A stretch of DNA of 25,670 bases from an uncultured Clostridia bacterium (GTDB lineage Bacteria > Bacillota > Clostridia > Oscillospirales > Oscillospiraceae), in assembly GCA_946539175.1 (NCBI GenBank), contig CAMNHH010000008.1, forward strand, positions 1 through 25,670, given 5' to 3'. The position numbers and the translations under genes were made by a program. Positions 1 to 7,738 of the stretch are shown here, one piece after another; within the stretch, counting starts at the first letter, position 1; each line of letters opens with the position of its first letter. The notes under the pieces are model-generated. The model had not been told where the DNA came from. It searched no databases and was given only the letters and a program-made list of their open reading frames with translations.

Positions 1-2
1 AG

Positions 3-920
3 GTCTCCATCTTCGAGGCCCTGCACACCGCCGGCGGCGTGCTGGTCTACGGCATTCCCGAGTTCCGTCTGCCCAAGGCCATCGTGGCCAAGGAGGTCGA
101 GGGCCTCAAGGCCCTCGGCGTGGACGTGGAGACCAACGTGGTCATCGGCAAGACCCTGACCATCGACGAGCTCTTCGAGGACGGCTACGAGGCCGTGTTC
201 GTGGGCTCCGGCGCTGGCCTGCCCAACTTTATGAACATCCCCGGCGAGAGCTACAAGGGCGTCTATTCCGCCAACGAGTTCCTGACCCGGTCCAACCTGA
301 TGAAGGCCTACAAGGACGACCCCGTGACGCCCATCATGAAGGGCGGCAAGGTGGCCGTGGTGGGCGGCGGCAACGTCGCCATGGACGCCGCGAGAACCGC
401 CCTGCGTCTGGGGGCCGAGCACGTCTACATCGTCTACCGCCGCTCCATGGAGGAGCTGCCCGCCCGAAAGGAAGAGGTCGAGCACGCCATCGAGGAGGGC
501 ATCGACTTCCGTCTGCTGCAGAACCCCGTGGAGGTCCTGGGCTACAACAACCCCGAGAACCCCCGGGACCCCAAGAACGGCTTCGTCACCGGCCTGCGCT
601 GCATCAAGATGGAGCTGGGCGAGCCCGACGCCAAGGGCCGCCGCAGACCCGTTCCCATCGAGGGCTCCGAGTTTGAGCTGGAGGTGGACACCGTCATCAT
701 CGCCATCGGCACCAGCCCGAACCCCCTGATCAAATCCACCACCAAGGGCCTTGAGGTCAACAAGCACGGCGGCATCATCGTCAACGAGGACGGCCTGACC
801 TCCCGCGAGGGCGTCTACGCCGGCGGCGACGCCGTCACGGGCGCGGCCACCGTCATTTCCGCCATGGGCGCCGGCAAGGTCGCCGCCAAGGGCATCGACG
901 AGTACCTGATGAACAAATAG
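3..920 (+). CDS. gltA: NADPH-dependent glutamate synthase small subunit-like / NfnB-type flavoprotein, 5' end missing
   Basis: The frame is open from base 3 to TAG at 918-920, giving 305 visible residues of a family that is usually about 460 long, so the N-terminal Fe-S part lies upstream of the window. Visible are the YGIPEFRLPK motif, a dinucleotide-binding motif VVGGGNVAMDAARTA followed by IVYRRSMEELPAR (NADPH site), and the closing GVYAGGDAVTGAATVI (FAD site). Proteins of this family either feed electrons to glutamate synthase or are NfnB, the large subunit of the NADH-dependent ferredoxin:NADP+ oxidoreductase. The missing upstream neighbour would decide between them. It is followed after 3 nt by NAD kinase and heads a redox cluster, which favours the NfnB reading, but this is inference. 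Codon use is strongly C/G-ending, as in a highly expressed gene. Confidence 0.85.
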   Translation, partial: VSIFEALHTAGGVLVYGIPEFRLPKAIVAKEVEGLKALGVDVETNVVIGKTLTIDELFEDGYEAVFVGSGAGLPNFMNIPGESYKGVYSANEFLTRSNLMKAYKDDPVTPIMKGGKVAVVGGGNVAMDAARTALRLGAEHVYIVYRRSMEELPARKEEVEHAIEEGIDFRLLQNPVEVLGYNNPENPRDPKNGFVTGLRCIKMELGEPDAKGRRRPVPIEGSEFELEVDTVIIAIGTSPNPLIKSTTKGLEVNKHGGIIVNEDGLTSREGVYAGGDAVTGAATVISAMGAGKVAAKGIDEYLMNK

Positions 921-923
921 AGC

Positions 924-1715
924 ATGAAGATCTTCCTTTGCCCAAACGGCTTTACCGAGCAGCAGGCTGAGCAGGCGCGACACTGCGTCTCCCTGTTGGA
1001 AGCGTGCGGACATTCCTGCGCTGTTTCTTTGGAGGACAGCCGCCGCCTGTATCATACGGAGAGCCGCAGCCTTTTTGGCCCCGCCGAGAGCCATTTGATC
1101 GTTTCTCTCGGCGGAGACGGGGCTGTCCTGCGGGCCGCGCAAATCGCTTTGTCCTGCGGGAAAGCTCTGCTGGGAGTCAACAGCGGTCGTTTGGGTTTTC
1201 TCTGCGCCATGGATTATCGCGGGCTGAGCCGATTTTCTGAAAGCTTTTCGTCCTGCCGGTTATCCTACAGGAGCTTGCTTACTCTGCAGATGAAGGGAAA
1301 AAGGCTACTGGCGCTGAACGATGTGGTCATCGCCAAGGAGAATTTCGGCCAGACGGTGGAGCTCTCGGTACGAATCCGGAAAACAGACGAGCTCCACCTG
1401 CGTGGAGACGGGCTTATCCTCGCCACGCCGACAGGCTCGACCGGATACAGTCTTTCCGCCGGGGGGCCGATCCTGGATTCAGAAAGCCGTGCAATTCTGC
1501 TCACTCCTATCTGTCCACATGGCTCAGATGCTCACTGCCTGGTTCTGCAGGACACATGCAGCATTCGGATCTCGGGACAAAACGGCAACGCGCAGATTTT
1601 TGCGGACGGCCGATATGTCGGGCGGCTGTCGCACGAGATTTCCCTGCGAAAAGCAGAGAAAAAGCTGCTTCTATATGAGAAGGCCAACGGAATCTTCGGC
1701 AGGATTTCCCTATGA
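924..1715 (+). CDS. nadK: NAD kinase
   Basis: 263 residues, within the family's usual range. It phosphorylates NAD to NADP in the cytosol. The family motifs are all present in order: the GGDGAVLRAA loop with the catalytic GGDG, NSGRLGFL, NDVVI, and the nucleotide-binding GDGLILATPTGSTGYSLSAGG. The start ATG is 3 nt after the stop of the upstream flavoprotein gene, so translation is probably coupled. Codon use is less biased and more AT-rich than in the upstream flavoprotein or AdhE genes, suggesting lower expression. Its place between an NADPH flavoprotein and the NADH sensor Rex suggests that NADP pool size is set together with fermentative redox balance (inference). Confidence 0.93.
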   Translation: MKIFLCPNGFTEQQAEQARHCVSLLEACGHSCAVSLEDSRRLYHTESRSLFGPAESHLIVSLGGDGAVLRAAQIALSCGKALLGVNSGRLGFLCAMDYRGLSRFSESFSSCRLSYRSLLTLQMKGKRLLALNDVVIAKENFGQTVELSVRIRKTDELHLRGDGLILATPTGSTGYSLSAGGPILDSESRAILLTPICPHGSDAHCLVLQDTCSIRISGQNGNAQIFADGRYVGRLSHEISLRKAEKKLLLYEKANGIFGRISL

Positions 1716-1742
1716 TCGTTACCGGAAAGGAAGGGATGCTGT

Positions 1743-2402
1743 ATCTGTAAACAAATATCGATTCCGAAAGCGACGCTGGGCCGGCTGCCGATCTATCTGA
1801 ACTATCTGAAAACCGGCCCGCAGTCACAGTATATTTCCGCCGCGGCCATTGCCAAGGCACTGGGCTACGGCGACGTGACCGTCCGCAAGGACCTGGGCAT
1901 CGTCAGCGGCGAGGGACGTCCCCGCCTCGGGTACGTCCGGGACGCACTTGCACGGGACATGGAAGCAGCCCTGGGTCTGGACAGTCTGGAGCCGGTGATC
2001 CTTGTCGGCGCGGGGAAGCTGGGAAAGGCTCTGATCGGGTATCCGGGCTTTCGGCGCTTCGGCTTTTCGATTCTGGCAGCCTTTGACGACGATCCGCGTA
2101 AGCAGGCCCCCGGCGGGAAGCAGCCTGTGTTCCCCATGACGGAGCTGGCGGAATACTGTGAAACAAATCATGTCGTCATCGGAATTATCACAGTCCCGGA
2201 GACTGCGGCGCAAAAAGTCTGCGACAAAATGACTGCCGCAGGCATTACTGAAATCTGGAATTTCGCACCGTGCAGATTGGAGGTCCCGGAGGGGGTTTCC
2301 GTCCAGCAGGAGAACCTGGCTCTGTCGATTGCCCATCTGCACATGTGCGCTAAGAAAACCAGATCATCGCATATCACAAAACGAACAGAAAGGAACGCAT
2401 GA
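1743..2402 (+). CDS. rex: Redox-sensing transcriptional repressor Rex (start codon irregular)
   Basis: Rex binds operators when NAD+ is abundant and lets go when NADH rises, releasing fermentation genes. The N-terminal winged helix (ISIPKATLGRLPIYLNYL, then ALGYGDVTVRKDL) and the Rossmann motif VGAGKLGKALIGYPGF are both in one uninterrupted frame, followed by the C-terminal swap helix region ending AHLHMCAKK. From the previous in-frame stop (1713-1715) to the conserved N-terminus there is no ATG, GTG or TTG. An AAGGAAGGG ribosome site ends at 1735, and 7 nt later the in-frame codon is ATC (1743), which would give 219 residues, a normal Rex length. An out-of-frame ATG at 1736 opens only four codons. 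The first conventional in-frame start, GTG at 1875, would remove the DNA-binding helices. The gene overlaps adhE by 4 nt. Confidence 0.88.
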   Translation: MCKQISIPKATLGRLPIYLNYLKTGPQSQYISAAAIAKALGYGDVTVRKDLGIVSGEGRPRLGYVRDALARDMEAALGLDSLEPVILVGAGKLGKALIGYPGFRRFGFSILAAFDDDPRKQAPGGKQPVFPMTELAEYCETNHVVIGIITVPETAAQKVCDKMTAAGITEIWNFAPCRLEVPEGVSVQQENLALSIAHLHMCAKKTRSSHITKRTERNA

Positions 2403-5020
2403 TGAACGAACAAAACTATCTGATTGTTGACAGCGTAGAGGCGCTCAAGGAAGCCATTGCCCGCGTGCGGGCGGCGCAGCAACGTTTTGCCTCCTACACC
2501 CAGGAGCAGGTGGACGCGATCTTCCTGGCTGCGGCGACCGCGGCGAATCAGGCGCGCATACCCCTGGCCAGGCAGGCCGTGGCTGAGACCGGCATGGGCG
2601 TGGTGGAGGACAAGGTCATCAAAAACCACTACGCGGCCGAGTACATCTACAATCACTATCGCGGCGTCAAGACCTGCGGCGTGATTGCGGAGGACAAGGC
2701 CTACGGCCTGAAAACCATTGCCGAGCCCGTCGGCCTGGTCGGCGCTGTCATCCCCACGACAAACCCAACCTCCACCGCGATCTTCAAGACTCTGCTGGCA
2801 CTGAAGACCCGCAACGGCATGATCATCAGCCCCCACCCCAGGGCCAAGGCCTGCACCGCCGCGGCTGCGAAAATCGTTCTGGAGGCCGCAGTCAAGGCCG
2901 GCGCGCCCGAGGGGATCATCGCATGGATCGACGTCCCCAGCCTGGAAATGACCAACCTGCTGATGAAGGAAGCGGACGTGATCCTGGCCACCGGCGGTCC
3001 CGGTATGGTGAAGGCCGCCTACTCCAGCGGCAAGCCCGCTCTGGGCGTCGGCGCCGGCAACACGCCCGCCATCATTGACGACACGGCGGATATTGTGATG
3101 GCTGTCAGCTCGATCATCCATTCCAAGACCTTTGACAACGGCATGATCTGCGCCTCCGAGCAGTCTGTCATCGTGTTGGACGGCGTCTATGAGCAGGTCA
3201 AGGCGGAGTTCGCTGCAAGAGGCTGCTACTTCCTGGACGCCGGGGAAACTGAGAAGGTCCGCAAGACCATTCTGATCAACGGTGCTTTGAACGCGAAGAT
3301 CGTAGGCCAGAAGGCTGCGAAAATTGCGGCGCTGGCCGGCCTCATGGTCCCCGAGTCTGCCAAGATCCTGATCGGCGAGGTGCAGAGTGTGGAGCTCTCC
3401 GAGGAGTTTGCCCATGAGAAGCTCTCTCCCGTGCTGGCGATGTATCGGGCCTCCGACATTCAGGACGCCTTCACCAAGGCGGAGCAGCTGATCGCCGACG
3501 GCGGTTACGGCCATACCTCCTCCATCTATTTGAACGTGAAGACGGAACAGGCCAAGCTCGAAGAGTTCTCCGCGAGAATGAAGACCTGCCGGATTCTGGT
3601 CAACACGCCCTCCTCTCACGGCGGTCTGGGCGACCTGTACAACTTCAAGCTCACCCCGTCCCTGACCTTGGGCTGCGGCTCCTGGGGCGGCAACTCCGTC
3701 AGCGAGAACGTGGGCTGCAAGCACTTGCTGAACATCAAAACCGTGGCCGAAAGGAGAGAAAACATGCTTTGGTTCCGCGCCCCGGAGAAGGTCTATCTCA
3801 AGAAGGGCTGCCTGCCGGTGGCTCTGGATGAACTGAAAACTGTGATGCACAAGAAGCGCTGCTTCGTGGTCACGGATCGCTTTCTCTATGAGAACGGTCA
3901 CACCAAGCCCATCACAGACAAGCTCGATGAAATGGGCATTGTGCACACCTGCTTCTTTGACGTAGCGCCCGATCCCACACTGGCATCCGCAAAGGCCGGC
4001 GCCGAGCAGATGAAGATCTTCAAGCCCGATTGCATCATCGCGCTGGGCGGCGGCTCCGCTATGGACGCAGGAAAGATCATGTGGGTCCTCTACGAGCATC
4101 CCGAGGTGGACTTTATGGATATGGCCATGCGTTTTATCGACATTCGCAAGCGTGTCTACACCTTCCCCAAGATGGGGGAGAAGGCCTACTTCATCGCCGT
4201 CCCCACCTCCGCGGGCACCGGCTCCGAGGTCACTCCGTTTGCAGTCATCACCGACGAGAAGACCGGCGTCAAGTACCCGCTGGCTGACTATGAGCTCCTG
4301 CCCAAGATGGCAATCATCGACACCGACTTCCACATGACGGCGCCCAGAGGCCTTACCGCCTCCTCCGGCATCGACGCTGTGACCCACGCGCTGGAGGCCT
4401 ACGCCTCCATGATGGCGACCCAGTACACCGACAGCCTCGCGATTCAAGCCCTCAAGGACATTTTCGCCTATCTGCCCCGGGCCTATGACAACGGACAGAC
4501 CGACGTGGAGGCCAGAGAGAAGATGGCCAACGCGGCTACCATGGCGGGCATGGCCTTTGCCAACGCCTTCCTGGGTGTCTGCCACTCTATGGCCCATAAG
4601 CTGGGCGCTTTCCATCATCTCCCCCACGGCGTCGCCAACGCGCTGCTGATCTGCCAGGTCCTGCGCTTCAACGCCAGCGAGGTTCCCACCAAAATGGGCA
4701 CCTTCCCCCAGTATGACCATCCCCACACCCTGCGGCGCTACGCGGAGGTGGCTGAGACCCTGGGCTTCGGCGGCAAGGACGACAGAGAATCTCTGGAAAA
4801 TCTGATTGCCGCCGTCAAGGCGTTGGAGGAGCGGGTCGGCATCAAGAAGACGATCCGCGACTATGGCATCGACGAGCAGGATTTCCTGAATCGGATGGAC
4901 GCCATGGTCGAACAGGCCTTTGACGATCAGTGCACCGGCGCGAACCCTCGCTATCCGCTGATGAGCGAGCTGAAACAGATGTATCTAAACGCCTACTACG
5001 GCAACGACGACGCGGTTTAA
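2399..5020 (+). CDS. adhE: Bifunctional acetaldehyde-CoA/alcohol dehydrogenase AdhE
   Basis: 873 residues, the full length for AdhE. The N-terminal aldehyde dehydrogenase domain (about 1-440) reduces acetyl-CoA to acetaldehyde; its catalytic cysteine is Cys251 in NGMICASEQS. The C-terminal iron-dependent alcohol dehydrogenase domain (about 455-873) makes ethanol; it shows GGGSAMDAGK near residue 549, GTGSEVTPFAV, and the metal-site region HSMAHKLGAFHHLPHG. Each acetyl-CoA consumes two NADH. The family forms spirosome filaments. The start ATG (2399) overlaps the rex stop by 4 nt, and a second ATG follows immediately. adhE is a classic Rex target, so the repressor and its target are translationally coupled here. 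No internal stop or frameshift is seen. Confidence 0.97.
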   Translation: MMNEQNYLIVDSVEALKEAIARVRAAQQRFASYTQEQVDAIFLAAATAANQARIPLARQAVAETGMGVVEDKVIKNHYAAEYIYNHYRGVKTCGVIAEDKAYGLKTIAEPVGLVGAVIPTTNPTSTAIFKTLLALKTRNGMIISPHPRAKACTAAAAKIVLEAAVKAGAPEGIIAWIDVPSLEMTNLLMKEADVILATGGPGMVKAAYSSGKPALGVGAGNTPAIIDDTADIVMAVSSIIHSKTFDNGMICASEQSVIVLDGVYEQVKAEFAARGCYFLDAGETEKVRKTILINGALNAKIVGQKAAKIAALAGLMVPESAKILIGEVQSVELSEEFAHEKLSPVLAMYRASDIQDAFTKAEQLIADGGYGHTSSIYLNVKTEQAKLEEFSARMKTCRILVNTPSSHGGLGDLYNFKLTPSLTLGCGSWGGNSVSENVGCKHLLNIKTVAERRENMLWFRAPEKVYLKKGCLPVALDELKTVMHKKRCFVVTDRFLYENGHTKPITDKLDEMGIVHTCFFDVAPDPTLASAKAGAEQMKIFKPDCIIALGGGSAMDAGKIMWVLYEHPEVDFMDMAMRFIDIRKRVYTFPKMGEKAYFIAVPTSAGTGSEVTPFAVITDEKTGVKYPLADYELLPKMAIIDTDFHMTAPRGLTASSGIDAVTHALEAYASMMATQYTDSLAIQALKDIFAYLPRAYDNGQTDVEAREKMANAATMAGMAFANAFLGVCHSMAHKLGAFHHLPHGVANALLICQVLRFNASEVPTKMGTFPQYDHPHTLRRYAEVAETLGFGGKDDRESLENLIAAVKALEERVGIKKTIRDYGIDEQDFLNRMDAMVEQAFDDQCTGANPRYPLMSELKQMYLNAYYGNDDAV

Positions 5021-5032
5021 GGAGGAAAAGCT

Positions 5033-5782
5033 ATGAAATTGGATCGAGTCATTGCCGTCCGGAACAATAAGACAGTCTATCGGGACGGCGATTTTACCGC
5101 CAAGGTGTTTGACAGCGACTTTTCCAAGGTCTCTGTCCTCACGGAGGCTCTGAATCTCGCGAAGATCGAGACCACCGGCCTCAAGGTCCCCAAGCTGCGC
5201 GAGGTCACCACCTACGAAGGCAAATGGACCATTATCAGCGAATACATCCCCGGCAAGAGTATGTCCCGGCTGATGAAGGAGAACCCGGACAGAGTTGATG
5301 AGTATCTGGAACGGCTGGTCCGCCTACAGATCGAGCTTCACCAGGCGGAATGCCCCATGCTCACCAATCTGACCGATAAGATGCACAGGAAGATCCGTGA
5401 GACCAAGCTGGACGCCACCACCCGCTATGAGCTGCGCACCCGTCTGAGCAGCATGGAGCGGAAGACCAAGGTCTGCCACGGCGATTTCTGCCCCAGCAAC
5501 GTGATCATCACGCCCGACGACGAAGCCTATATCATCGACTGGTCCCATGCCACCCAGGGCAATCCCGATGCGGACGTGGCCCGCACCTATCTGGTCTTCT
5601 GCCTGCAGGGCAACTTTGAATGGGCCGAGAAGTATCTCAAGCTGATGTGCGATTTGGGCGACACCGCCAGGCAGGACGTCCAGAGATGGCTGCCCATCGT
5701 GGCCGCCTCCCAGTCCATCAAGGGAATCGCCGAGGAGCAGGAGCTGCTCCGTCGTTGGACGTCCGTCGTAGAATATGAATAA
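5033..5782 (+). CDS. APH/choline-kinase-fold phosphotransferase family protein
   Basis: 249 residues with a protein-kinase-like (aminoglycoside/choline phosphotransferase) fold. An N-lobe lysine is plausible in FTAKVF near residue 25. The catalytic loop is HGDFCPSNVIITPDD, with the HGDxxPxN signature, and the metal-binding site is IIDWSHATQGNPDADVAR. Substrate unknown: family members phosphorylate antibiotics, choline, sugars or small metabolites, and some are regulatory. It has a GGAGG ribosome site and begins 12 nt after adhE and 22 nt before a small [2Fe-2S] protein, so it belongs to the fermentation/hydrogenase operon rather than to a resistance locus. A role in antibiotic resistance is therefore unlikely. 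A role opposite the PP2C-type phosphatase downstream is conceivable but speculative. Confidence 0.8.
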   Translation: MKLDRVIAVRNNKTVYRDGDFTAKVFDSDFSKVSVLTEALNLAKIETTGLKVPKLREVTTYEGKWTIISEYIPGKSMSRLMKENPDRVDEYLERLVRLQIELHQAECPMLTNLTDKMHRKIRETKLDATTRYELRTRLSSMERKTKVCHGDFCPSNVIITPDDEAYIIDWSHATQGNPDADVARTYLVFCLQGNFEWAEKYLKLMCDLGDTARQDVQRWLPIVAASQSIKGIAEEQELLRRWTSVVEYE

Positions 5783-5804
5783 CTGACCGAGGAGGAAACA
5801 AAAC

Positions 5805-6059
5805 ATGTTGAATGTAACCATTTGCATCGGAAGCTCCTGTCACCTCAAGGGCTCCAGAGATGTGGTTGAGAAGATGCAGAAGTTCATTGCGGACTACGGT
5901 CTGAAGGACCGCGTCGAGCTCAGCGGCGCCTTCTGCATGGGGCACTGCCAGGAAGGCGTCTGCGTGACCGTGGACGGAGCGCTGCATTCCGTCGCCCCGG
6001 AGACAACGGAGGATTTCTTCCGCCGTGAGGTGCTCAGCAGATTCCCGAATGGGAGGTAG
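5805..6059 (+). CDS. Small thioredoxin-like [2Fe-2S] ferredoxin domain protein
   Basis: 84 residues. The pattern C7-x4-C12 followed by C44-x3-C48 (ICIGSSCHLKG and FCMGHCQEGVC) is that of the thioredoxin-fold [2Fe-2S] domain also found in NuoE/HydC and at the N-terminus of HydB; a fifth cysteine is at 53. Ribosome site GAGGAGG precedes the ATG. The sensory hydrogenase gene starts 5 nt downstream. In other anaerobes a short [2Fe-2S] protein, a PAS-containing [FeFe] hydrogenase and a PP2C phosphatase occur together upstream of trimeric hydrogenase genes (established pattern), so this is probably an electron carrier to or from the sensor. The partner is inferred. Confidence 0.87.
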   Translation: MLNVTICIGSSCHLKGSRDVVEKMQKFIADYGLKDRVELSGAFCMGHCQEGVCVTVDGALHSVAPETTEDFFRREVLSRFPNGR

Positions 6060-6064
6060 CCGCC

Positions 6065-7738
6065 ATGGCAAGCTGCCTGACCCTGAAAAAATCAAACTGT
6101 AAGAACTGTTATAAGTGCATTCGCTACTGCCCTGTGAAGTCCATCCGTTTTTCGGGCAATCAGGCGCACATCATGGAGGAGGACTGCGTTCTGTGCGGCC
6201 AGTGCTTCGTGGTCTGTCCGCAGAACGCAAAGCAGATCGTGGACGAAACCGAGAAGGTCAAGGTTCTGCTGTCTGCCGGCGATCCGGTCTATGCCAGCAT
6301 CGCGCCTTCCTTTGTGGCGAACTATGAGGGGATCGGCATCAACGCCATGCGCACCGCGCTGAAAAAGCTGGGCTTCGCCGGCGTGGAGGAGACCGCGCTC
6401 GGCGCCACCGTAGTAAAGACCGAATATGAACGGATTCTCAACGAGGAAAAACGGGACGTGGTGATCTCCTCCTGCTGCCATTCTGTCAATCTGATGATCG
6501 AGAAGTATTTTCCCTCCGTTCTGCACTGTCTGGCGGACGTGCAGTCTCCCATGCAGGCGCACTGCGCGGCCATCAAACGGGAGCATCCCGAAGCAAAGAC
6601 GGTCTTCATCGGCCCCTGCGTCGCCAAAAAGGACGAGGCGCAGCGCTATAAGGGCATTGTGGACGCGGTGTTGACCTTCGAGGAGCTGACCCAGTGGCTG
6701 AAGCGGGAGAAGATCAAGCTGACGCCGGAGCCGGAGGACAGCGACACAGGCAAGGCGAGACTTTTCCCCACCACCGGCGGCATTCTGAGATCCATGAACC
6801 TGAATGCTCCGGGCTGCAACTACATCGCCATCGGCGGGATGGACAACGTGATCGCCGCCCTGCGGGAGCTGGAGAAGGGACAGATCCACAAATGCTTCAT
6901 CGAAATGTCCGCCTGTCCCGGAAGCTGCATCAGCGGGCCGGTCATGGAGAAGTATCACAAGGCCGTCATCAGCGGCAATATGGCGGTCAACAGCTATGCG
7001 GGCAAGACGGATTTTTCTGTCTCTCAGCCCTCGGCACAAGAGCTTCGCAAGCAGTTCCAGCCCCGCACCGCCCTGGCGGACCGGCCCTCCGAGACCCAGC
7101 TTGCCGAAATCCTGCGCAAAATGGGCAAGACAAAGCCGGAGGACGAGCTCAACTGCGGCAGCTGCGGCTATAACACCTGCCGGGACAAGGCCGTCGCCAT
7201 CTATCAGGGCAAAGCGGATATCTCCATGTGCCTGCCTTTCCTGAAGGGCAAGGCGGAGAGCTTCTCCGGGAATATCATGAACAATACGCCGAATGCTGTG
7301 CTTCTTCTGAACGACAGCCTGGAGGTACAGCAGGTCAACGCCGCCGCGCAAAAGCTGCTGAACATCCGCTATGCCTCCGATATCCTGGGAGACCAGGTGA
7401 TCCGAATCCTGGAGCCCGCTCCCTTTATGGAGGTCCTTCGCACCGGCCGGAGCGTCCGGGAAAAGCGGATCTATCTGGCGGAGTATGACAAAACCGTAGA
7501 GCAGACCATCGTCTACGACCGCGAGTACCATCAGCTGATCTGCATTATGCGCGATGTCACTGAGGCCGAGCGGGATCGGGAGCAGAAGGAAAGCCTGAAC
7601 CGTCAGACCGCGGAGGTCGCCGACCGGGTGGTGGAAAAGCAGATGCGCATCGTCCAGCAGATCGCCTCCCTGTTGGGTGAGACGGCGGCTGAGACGAAAA
7701 TTGCGCTGACCAAGCTGAAGGAGTCCATCCATGAGTAA
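6065..7738 (+). CDS. hydS: Putative sensory [FeFe] hydrogenase HydS (ferredoxin, H-cluster, Fe-S and PAS domains)
   Basis: 557 residues. Domains in order: 2x[4Fe-4S] ferredoxin (C12, C15, C18, C22; C41, C44, C47, C51); an H-cluster domain with cysteines C137/C138 (motif SSCCHS), C185 (GPCVAKKDE), C284 and C288 (SACPGSCISG); an extra four-cysteine Fe-S domain C364, C367, C372, C389; a PAS domain at about 400-505; and a charged, probably coiled-coil tail to 557. This is the layout of group C, putatively sensory, [FeFe] hydrogenases. The two methionines normally before the L2 and L3 cysteines (MPC, VMAC) are Gly183 and Ser282 here, unlike in the HydA of this window. There is no kinase domain, so the output probably runs through the PP2C gene that overlaps its 3' end by 8 nt. 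Cytoplasmic: no signal peptide or membrane segment is seen. Confidence 0.9.
   Translation: MASCLTLKKSNCKNCYKCIRYCPVKSIRFSGNQAHIMEEDCVLCGQCFVVCPQNAKQIVDETEKVKVLLSAGDPVYASIAPSFVANYEGIGINAMRTALKKLGFAGVEETALGATVVKTEYERILNEEKRDVVISSCCHSVNLMIEKYFPSVLHCLADVQSPMQAHCAAIKREHPEAKTVFIGPCVAKKDEAQRYKGIVDAVLTFEELTQWLKREKIKLTPEPEDSDTGKARLFPTTGGILRSMNLNAPGCNYIAIGGMDNVIAALRELEKGQIHKCFIEMSACPGSCISGPVMEKYHKAVISGNMAVNSYAGKTDFSVSQPSAQELRKQFQPRTALADRPSETQLAEILRKMGKTKPEDELNCGSCGYNTCRDKAVAIYQGKADISMCLPFLKGKAESFSGNIMNNTPNAVLLLNDSLEVQQVNAAAQKLLNIRYASDILGDQVIRILEPAPFMEVLRTGRSVREKRIYLAEYDKTVEQTIVYDREYHQLICIMRDVTEAERDREQKESLNRQTAEVADRVVEKQMRIVQQIASLLGETAAETKIALTKLKESIHE

Noticed and set aside
1740..2400. Search for a Rex operator (TTGTTAA-N4-TTAACAA type) in the gaps at 12994, 15835, 16743 and 18213
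   Set aside because: No convincing dyad seen; the operator may lie upstream of the window. GTTTACAGAT near 18247 also occurs inverted at 1743 but does not match the Rex consensus.
2168..4726. 852-codon open frame antisense to adhE
   Set aside because: Produced by the codon bias of adhE in a GC-rich genome; composition is Gly/His/Val/Asp-rich with no domain and no ribosome site.
5033..5782. Aminoglycoside resistance gene
   Set aside because: Only the fold motif is shared; its operon position among fermentation genes argues against resistance.
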